Positions 59,674-64,000 of a DNA stretch of 64,000 nt are shown here, piece by piece; positions within the stretch are counted from its first letter, which is position 1, and the number at the start of each line of letters is the position of its first letter. Both the position numbers and the translations under genes were made by a program. The notes beneath the pieces were generated by a model. The model saw only the letters and a list, made by a program, of their open reading frames with translations. It did no database searches and had not been told where the DNA came from. Origin of the DNA: Shimia_B sp039815465. GTDB lineage: Bacteria; Pseudomonadota; Alphaproteobacteria; Rhodobacterales; Rhodobacteraceae. The stretch spans positions 124,001 through 188,000 of the forward strand of contig JBCBZG010000002.1 of the NCBI GenBank assembly GCA_039815465.1, given 5' to 3'.

Positions 59674-59792
59674 ACTATGTCGCAAGCGCAGCAGGCCCGG
59701 AGCCCGCTTGCGCTAACATAAGTGACAGGCCACCCTGACACATCCGCACTGACACACGCCGATTTGTGCCCGGTCGGGTTACTTTGTCGCAA
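59674..59792. promoter_or_regulatory. nqr-apbE divergent promoter region with repeated motif
   Basis: ACTATGTCGCAA (59674-59685) and ACTTTGTCGCAA (59781-59792) match in 11 of 12 bases. A related inverted copy lies at about 59705-59724. CGCAAGCG (59681-59688) and CGCTTGCG (59705-59712) form an inverted repeat. These may be sites for a regulator of both operons; none is identified. Confidence 0.4.
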
Positions 59793-59845
59793 TACTTCGC
59801 CGCCCAGCATGCTATTACAGCCACGATCCGACGATGAGGCATACC

Positions 59846-60871
59846 GTGGTAGACCCAACCATCATTTCCCGCAGAACCCTGTTCGCCGCCCCGCTCCTGC
59901 TGGCGGCATGCAAAGACCGCACCTCGGTGATCGAGCTCGCGGGCAGCACGATGGGCACGACATATACAATTGTCGCCATCGACAGCACCGGCGCGCTCAG
60001 CCGCTCCAAGGTACAAGGCGCCGTTGACGGCGTGCTGGCATCGGTGAACGCGCAGATGTCGAACTGGGACGCAGGCTCCGAAGTGTCGCTGTTTAACGCA
60101 GCCCGCACGACCGACGCCGTCGCCGTCTCCCCCGAATTCGCCCAAGTCATGGCCGCCGCGCAGGAGGTGCACGAGCTCTCCGGCGGGCAGTTCGACGTGA
60201 CGACGGGCCCGCTGATCGAGGCTTGGGGCTTCGGCGCCCGCAAACCGGGTGACGCGATGCCCAGCGACGCCGCCATCACCGCAGCACTCGCAGCGACCGG
60301 CCAGTCCCGCCAGATCACCGTCACCGACGGCGCGCTCCAGAAATCGAACCCAGAGGCAGAGGTTTACCTCTCCGCCATCGGTAAAGGCTACGGCGTCGAC
60401 GCCGTGGGTGAGGCGCTCGCAGGGCTCGGCATCGAAAACTTCATGGTCGAGATTGGCGGCGACATGCTTACCGCAGGCGTGAACCCGCAGGGCGACGCCT
60501 GGCAGATCGGGATCGAAACGCCCGACGCATACGACCGCACCATCCAGCGCATCGTGGGCGTGTCCAACATGGGCCTCGCGACCTCCGGCGACTACCGGAA
60601 CTACTTCGAGGTCGACGGTCAGCGCTACTCACACATTCTTGATGCCACCACCGGCCGCCCCATCACGCACAAAACCGCGTCGGCGACCGTGATGACAGAA
60701 AACGCAATGCTCGCAGACGCTTGGGCGACCGGCATGCTGGTGCTCGGGTCCGACACCGGCCTCGAACTCGCCGACGCGCTCGACATGGCCGTGCTCTTCA
60801 TTGACCGTGCCGAGGATAGATCCGGGTTTGTAACCAAACCCTCCCGCGCCTATGTGAGCCTCACCGCGTAA
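59846..60871 (+). CDS. apbE: FAD:protein FMN transferase (ApbE)
   Basis: The 341-residue protein has a twin-Arg/lipoprotein-like N-terminus (SRRTLFAAPLLLAAC). It attaches FMN to Thr residues of NqrB and NqrC in the periplasm. ApbE motifs: GSTMGTTYTIV, LSAIGKGYGVDAV, FMVEIGGDM and SHILDATTGRPI. The GTG at 59846 is preferred, since GATGAGG lies 6 bases before it; an ATG at 59834 is an alternative. It lies divergent from nqrA with nqrM next. Confidence 0.93.
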   Translation: MVDPTIISRRTLFAAPLLLAACKDRTSVIELAGSTMGTTYTIVAIDSTGALSRSKVQGAVDGVLASVNAQMSNWDAGSEVSLFNAARTTDAVAVSPEFAQVMAAAQEVHELSGGQFDVTTGPLIEAWGFGARKPGDAMPSDAAITAALAATGQSRQITVTDGALQKSNPEAEVYLSAIGKGYGVDAVGEALAGLGIENFMVEIGGDMLTAGVNPQGDAWQIGIETPDAYDRTIQRIVGVSNMGLATSGDYRNYFEVDGQRYSHILDATTGRPITHKTASATVMTENAMLADAWATGMLVLGSDTGLELADALDMAVLFIDRAEDRSGFVTKPSRAYVSLTA

Positions 60872-60899
60872 CGCGCCAAGCCACAAACGGAGCCCGGCG

Positions 60900-61142
60900 A
60901 TGGAAACCTTTCTGCTAGCCTTCGGCCTTCTGGCCCTGGTCATGCTGGGCATGTCGCTCGGCGTGATCTTCATGGACAAGCGGATCAAGGGCTCCTGCGG
61001 CGGGCTCAACGCCATCTCAGACGCCGACCATTGCCTGGTCTGCAACAAAGAGGTGGACCCAGACAGCCCGCTCAAAGAGCGCCTCGGCGGCTGCCCCCGC
61101 GCTAAAAAGATGCTGGAACAGATGAACGCCGAAGAGGCGTGA
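60900..61142 (+). CDS. nqrM: Na+-NQR maturation protein NqrM
   Basis: The 80-residue protein has one N-terminal membrane helix (about 4-25) and four Cys at 33, 45, 48 and 65 (KGSCGG, HCLVC, GGCP). This is the NqrM pattern; the factor is needed to deliver Fe to the NqrD/NqrE site. It follows apbE by 28 bases, completing the maturation genes. The following 280 bases up to the LuxR gene hold nothing I can support. Confidence 0.93.
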   Translation: METFLLAFGLLALVMLGMSLGVIFMDKRIKGSCGGLNAISDADHCLVCNKEVDPDSPLKERLGGCPRAKKMLEQMNAEEA

Positions 61143-61422
61143 GGCTTTCGTTCCAGCATTAAACGGCTTACGCACCCCCCACATCGACCTATTCCAAACT
61201 TTATCTACGCGCGGTCGCCGTGCGGAGCGTGTTTGACGAAGGTCTTGACGCAAAGAGCGTCGATACCGCACTCTCATCACCGAACCATTCGTAGCGTCCT
61301 CCGCTTTGACCTCTGACAGAGACAGGCCACCCCCGGCTCAACGGCTGTTTTGGGATAAATCGGCGTCCAAATATTTGAAAGCAGGGTTCTAAAGCCCACC
61401 GAGCGCGGCGGAAAGGCAGCTC

Positions 61423-62178
61423 ATGACCGATTTTGAAACGCGTTGGCGGGATTTTTCTGAGACACTTTTCAAGGCGGAGGGCGTCGACGCCAAATTCGCG
61501 GCGCTGGACCAGGAATTGCGCGCCTTCGGGTACGTTCAATACAATTACAACCGCGTGCTAAAAACGCGCGATGGCCAATTCATCGGCCTTGCCGCGCATA
61601 CCAATTTCGATGCGGACTACCTGGCGGGCTACATGAGTGGTCGCATGTACGAGGCGGATTACACCATCGATCACTGCACGTCGTCACGCGCGTATTTGCC
61701 GTGGTCTGACATGCTGTCCAATATCCAAAGCACCGCGATTGATGCCAAAATGCGCCGGACCCTGCGCTATATCTACGACAACCGCCTCCACTCCGGTGTC
61801 AGTGTGCAATTGAGCCGGGAAGACGTCTCCGGCGGCGTCATCTATTCAGGGGTTGGCTTAACACCCACTCCCGGAACCAAATCCGAGGAGCATGACATGC
61901 ATCTGCGGGCAAAAGTCGACCAACTCAGCGCCCTTTTGTCCACGTTAAACGCGGCTCTCGACCCCTGGGACGTGGTCGAGAGCCACTTTCAGCTCACCGA
62001 GCAGCAGCGCACCATCCTGCGCTTTCTAGCCGCGGGTCACCAAATTCAGCAGATCGCTGATAAAGTCGGGCTGTCTGATCGGGCGGTGGGATGGCATTTG
62101 CAAAACATTCGCACCAAACTGCGTACCCGCAGCAATGCCCACTCCGTCGCGCTGGCCATGGGGTTCGACCTGATCTGA
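61423..62178 (+). CDS. LuxR-family regulator with autoinducer-binding domain (LuxR solo)
   Basis: The 251-residue protein has an N-terminal autoinducer-binding-like domain (about 10-165) and a C-terminal LuxR HTH (about 185-250; LTEQQRTILRFLAAGHQ, IADKVGLSDRAVGWHLQNI). Of the usual signal-site residues it keeps a Trp in LPWSD, and an Asp in YTIDH, but the canonical Pro is His. No luxI-like gene is in the window, so it may sense exogenous or non-AHL signals. Confidence 0.85.
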   Translation: MTDFETRWRDFSETLFKAEGVDAKFAALDQELRAFGYVQYNYNRVLKTRDGQFIGLAAHTNFDADYLAGYMSGRMYEADYTIDHCTSSRAYLPWSDMLSNIQSTAIDAKMRRTLRYIYDNRLHSGVSVQLSREDVSGGVIYSGVGLTPTPGTKSEEHDMHLRAKVDQLSALLSTLNAALDPWDVVESHFQLTEQQRTILRFLAAGHQIQQIADKVGLSDRAVGWHLQNIRTKLRTRSNAHSVALAMGFDLI

Positions 62179-62215
62179 GGTCAGGCCGCGTGCGGCCTTG
62201 CCCTCTGGCTTTAGA

Positions 62216-62599
62216 TCAACGGAAACGCATCCGGTCATGCCACCCATTAACCTTGCCGGAACAGACCCAGTCCTTGCTCGACGTGGTTGATCCGACCCAA
62301 ATGGCGCTCGTTCTCCCCGTGGCGTCGCCGGTTACCCATGAGCTCGTCCGCCCAGCCCGAAGGCCAGTCGAGCCACAATCTGGCGACCCGGAGCTTCGTT
62401 GGTTGCAGTACTTGATATAGATCCGGGCGCCGCAATTATTCGTAAAGCGCGACTTGAACGACCCCGATGACGTCCATTCCGTATTGATCGCAACACAATA
62501 GTCCCGCGTCGCGAAACACCCATCCCGATCTTGAGCTACGGCCTCGACCGCCAAAAGTGAAAAGAGTGACGCGCAGATCCCCATCTTAAAATATCGCAA
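62216..62599 (-). CDS. Small secreted cysteine-containing protein
   Basis: The 127-residue product has a signal peptide (MGICASLFSLLAVEAVAQ region) and a mature part of about 100 residues with six Cys (DGC, DYC, NNCGARIYIKYC, PDC, WVC), probably three disulfides. I do not recognise the family. TTG at 62599 has GGGAG 7 bases upstream; ATG at 62584 is the alternative, and a longer frame reaches 62638. The stretch 62640-62884 downstream of this start holds no gene I can support. Confidence 0.65.
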   Translation of the reverse strand: MRYFKMGICASLFSLLAVEAVAQDRDGCFATRDYCVAINTEWTSSGSFKSRFTNNCGARIYIKYCNQRSSGSPDCGSTGLRAGRTSSWVTGDATGRTSAIWVGSTTSSKDWVCSGKVNGWHDRMRFR

Positions 62600-62884
62600 T
62601 TTAAGGCTCCCACTTAGATATGACCTTGAGCGGACCAAATCACAGGCGCCTTTGATCTAGAATTGCCGGTATCGGCAATTGACAGGGCCGTACCGCACGT
62701 CGTCCCTCCTCGGGCGGCCTTAGACGATGCTCAGGGTGCTTGCGCGGTTGCAGCAGGGTTGCAAAGATGGGGAGGTATCCGTTTTAGAACACAGGCTTGC
62801 ACGCACGAGCCACCCCGCGCCCCTTCGACCGAACACCGAAGCCACCGGGCCGGATATTTACGGCGATGGCAGGAGAGCTCCGCC

Positions 62885-63067
62885 CTACCCCGCCTCCACC
62901 GGCAAAAAGCCCACCGTTAACAGGCAGACCGCAGCAGTAACCCCATAGACCCAAAGCTGCCAGCGCGGCCCCTCGGCTTTCCACACCGACCGGTAGCGCA
63001 TACCGGCGAGGCAGGCGGTGACGAAGATCATCGTGGCCACAAGGGGAGAGAGTGTCATATCGTTCAT
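62885..63067 (-). CDS. Small two-TM protein of unknown function
   Basis: The 60-residue product has two hydrophobic segments (about 6-24 and 38-55) with an SVWKAEGPRW loop. It has no recognisable family. Support is composition plus a plausible ATG with a weak ribosome site. It is divergent from the CBS protein gene. Confidence 0.5.
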   Translation of the reverse strand: MNDMTLSPLVATMIFVTACLAGMRYRSVWKAEGPRWQLWVYGVTAAVCLLTVGFLPVEAG

Positions 63068-63157
63068 TTCAACTGCGCCCTTCCCAGGTTGGGGGTTCGT
63101 CGTCTAGGCTCACTTGCACAGCCAAGGAACCAAAAACAACTGGGAGGATCCGACGCC

Positions 63158-63679
63158 ATGGCCCCAAGCTCATACCAAGCCCCCAAGCGCGAGCAAGCCA
63201 AGCCGCGCACGCACAGCCAATCTCTTGCGACCAACACCGCGGGGGAAACAGGAACGGTCGCTCAGTTATTGAAAGGGAAAGAGGGGCATGTCATCTCCAT
63301 CGGTCCCGACGACACGATCTCGGCGGCGGTGGCGATCCTCAAGGAGCGGCGAATCGGGGCCTTGCTGGTGACCGATGGGACCGGCGCCTTGGTGGGGATT
63401 TTGTCGGAGCGCGACATCGTGCGAAAGCTCGCAGATACGCCGGGCCAAACGCTGCCGCAGAAGGTGTCGGAGAATATGACCGCCAAGGTCGTGACCTGCG
63501 GCCCGTCTGACAGCCTCGTGGATGTGCTCAAGCAGATGACCGAGGGGCGGTTCCGCCACATGCCCGTGGTCGAGGGCAGCGCCGTGATTGGCATGGTGAC
63601 CATCGGCGACGTGGTCCAGTTCCGCCTGGCGGAGGTGGAGCATGAGGCGCTGCAGCTCAAGCAGATGATCGTCGGCTAG
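63158..63679 (+). CDS. CBS-domain-pair protein
   Basis: The 173-residue protein has a polar N-terminus (about 1-35) and two CBS domains (about 40-100 and 105-165; DDTISAAVAILKERRIGALL and SDSLVDVLKQMTEGRFRHMPVVEG, read in parts SDSLVDVLKQM and TEGRFRHMPVVEG). CBS pairs bind adenosyl ligands and act as energy sensors. The ATG at 63158 with GGGAGG upstream is chosen over a longer frame. It lies 5 bases before the peroxiredoxin gene. Confidence 0.88.
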   Translation: MAPSSYQAPKREQAKPRTHSQSLATNTAGETGTVAQLLKGKEGHVISIGPDDTISAAVAILKERRIGALLVTDGTGALVGILSERDIVRKLADTPGQTLPQKVSENMTAKVVTCGPSDSLVDVLKQMTEGRFRHMPVVEGSAVIGMVTIGDVVQFRLAEVEHEALQLKQMIVG

Positions 63680-63684
63680 GGGGG

Positions 63685-64000
63685 ATGTCCCTCACGAAGC
63701 TCCCCGCCGGCCTGCCGGTGCCGGAGGATGATGGCGGGGCGGCGCATCTGATCGGGGCCGCGCTGCCGCCGCTGGCGCTGCCCGCGACGACGGGCGGCGC
63801 GATCAAGCTTGATCAGCTTCCCGGGCCGCGGGCGGTGATCTATATCTACCCCATGACGGGCCGCCCAGACCGGGCGTTGCCGGAGGGGTGGGATGGCATC
63901 CCTGGCGCGCGGGGCTGCACGCCGCAATCCTGCGCCTTCCGGGACCACGCCGCTGAGATGGGGGAGCTAGGGGCCTATGTGTTCGGGCTCTCCACCCAGA
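63685..64000 (+). CDS. Peroxiredoxin (PrxQ-like), cut by the window end
   Basis: The first 105 residues are visible. The domain shows GWDGIPGARGCTPQSCAFRDH with Cys78 and Cys83, the peroxidatic and resolving positions of PrxQ/BCP-type enzymes, in a thioredoxin-like fold (AVIYIYPMTGRPD upstream). It is the likely active relative of the protein at 27993-28778. GGGGGG lies right before the ATG. The frame continues past the window. Confidence 0.82.
   Translation, partial: MSLTKLPAGLPVPEDDGGAAHLIGAALPPLALPATTGGAIKLDQLPGPRAVIYIYPMTGRPDRALPEGWDGIPGARGCTPQSCAFRDHAAEMGELGAYVFGLSTQ

Noticed and set aside
62663..62948. Two overlapping plus-strand open frames
   Set aside because: Arg/Pro-rich, without a ribosome site or motif, and partly opposite the small membrane gene at 62885.

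Overview
The window is GC-rich, densely packed DNA with many one- to four-base stop/start overlaps. Gene content points to a marine alphaproteobacterium of the Rhodobacteraceae (Roseobacter type): a probable DMSP lyase, complete phosphonate uptake plus C-P lyase, cytochrome bo3 oxidase, Na+-translocating NQR, an HdaA-type DnaA relative, and a mevalonate operon arranged like that of Paracoccus. The organism is inferred from content only. I see no phage, insertion sequence, CRISPR array or rRNA.

Layout. 0-3 kb: end of a capsule export locus (kpsT fragment, kpsE-like, kdsA), then tRNA-Gln. 3.1-8.1 kb: a palindromic repeat, a frameshifted AT-richer gene coupled to parE, a dddL-like DMSP lyase with a GNAT gene, and a DUF2461 gene. 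8.1-9.8 kb: a MATE exporter and a small secreted protein. 9.9-14.7 kb: Pho boxes and phnCDE1E2 plus a hexapeptide transferase. 14.7-16.4 kb: an XRE regulator with a palindromic operator and two small membrane proteins. 16.4-24.3 kb: phnF facing phnGHI, a HAD hydrolase, an antisense small gene, then phnJKLNM. 24.4-32.6 kb: mixed housekeeping genes (HEMTH lipoprotein, Ldh-family oxidoreductase, lolD/lolC, a peroxiredoxin-fold protein without its peroxidatic Cys, proS, GFA enzyme, AI-2E transporter, hdaA). 32.6-36.5 kb: ppk-ppx behind a Pho box. 36.6-39.7 kb: a CysJ-like flavoprotein and an MFS carrier. 39.9-44.8 kb: cyoABCD-surf1. 44.9-50.3 kb: mevalonate operon. 50.5-53.5 kb: a photolyase-family gene and a GGDEF-EAL protein. 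53.7-61.1 kb: nqrABCDEF facing apbE-nqrM. 61.4-64 kb: a LuxR solo, small secreted and membrane proteins, a CBS protein and a cut-off peroxiredoxin.

How the genes work together. Phosphorus scavenging dominates: phosphonate import (phnCDE), C-P bond cleavage (phnG-N), polyphosphate turnover (ppk-ppx) and Pho-box-like 11-bp direct repeats in front of phnC and ppk. The respiratory part (NQR with its maturation factors ApbE and NqrM, cyo oxidase with SURF1) forms a coherent Na+/ubiquinol chain. The mevalonate operon would supply isoprenoids.

Two regulatory or structural signals stand out. First, a family of six intergenic palindromes (about 3.2, 30.3, 36.5, 38.4, 44.9 and 53.6 kb) shares a core while its stem sequences vary and stay paired. 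Second, the mevalonate operon and the CysJ-like gene share the same promoter layout, two TGT-N12-ACA type sites 5 bp apart, which is the form of a PpsR/CrtJ operator.
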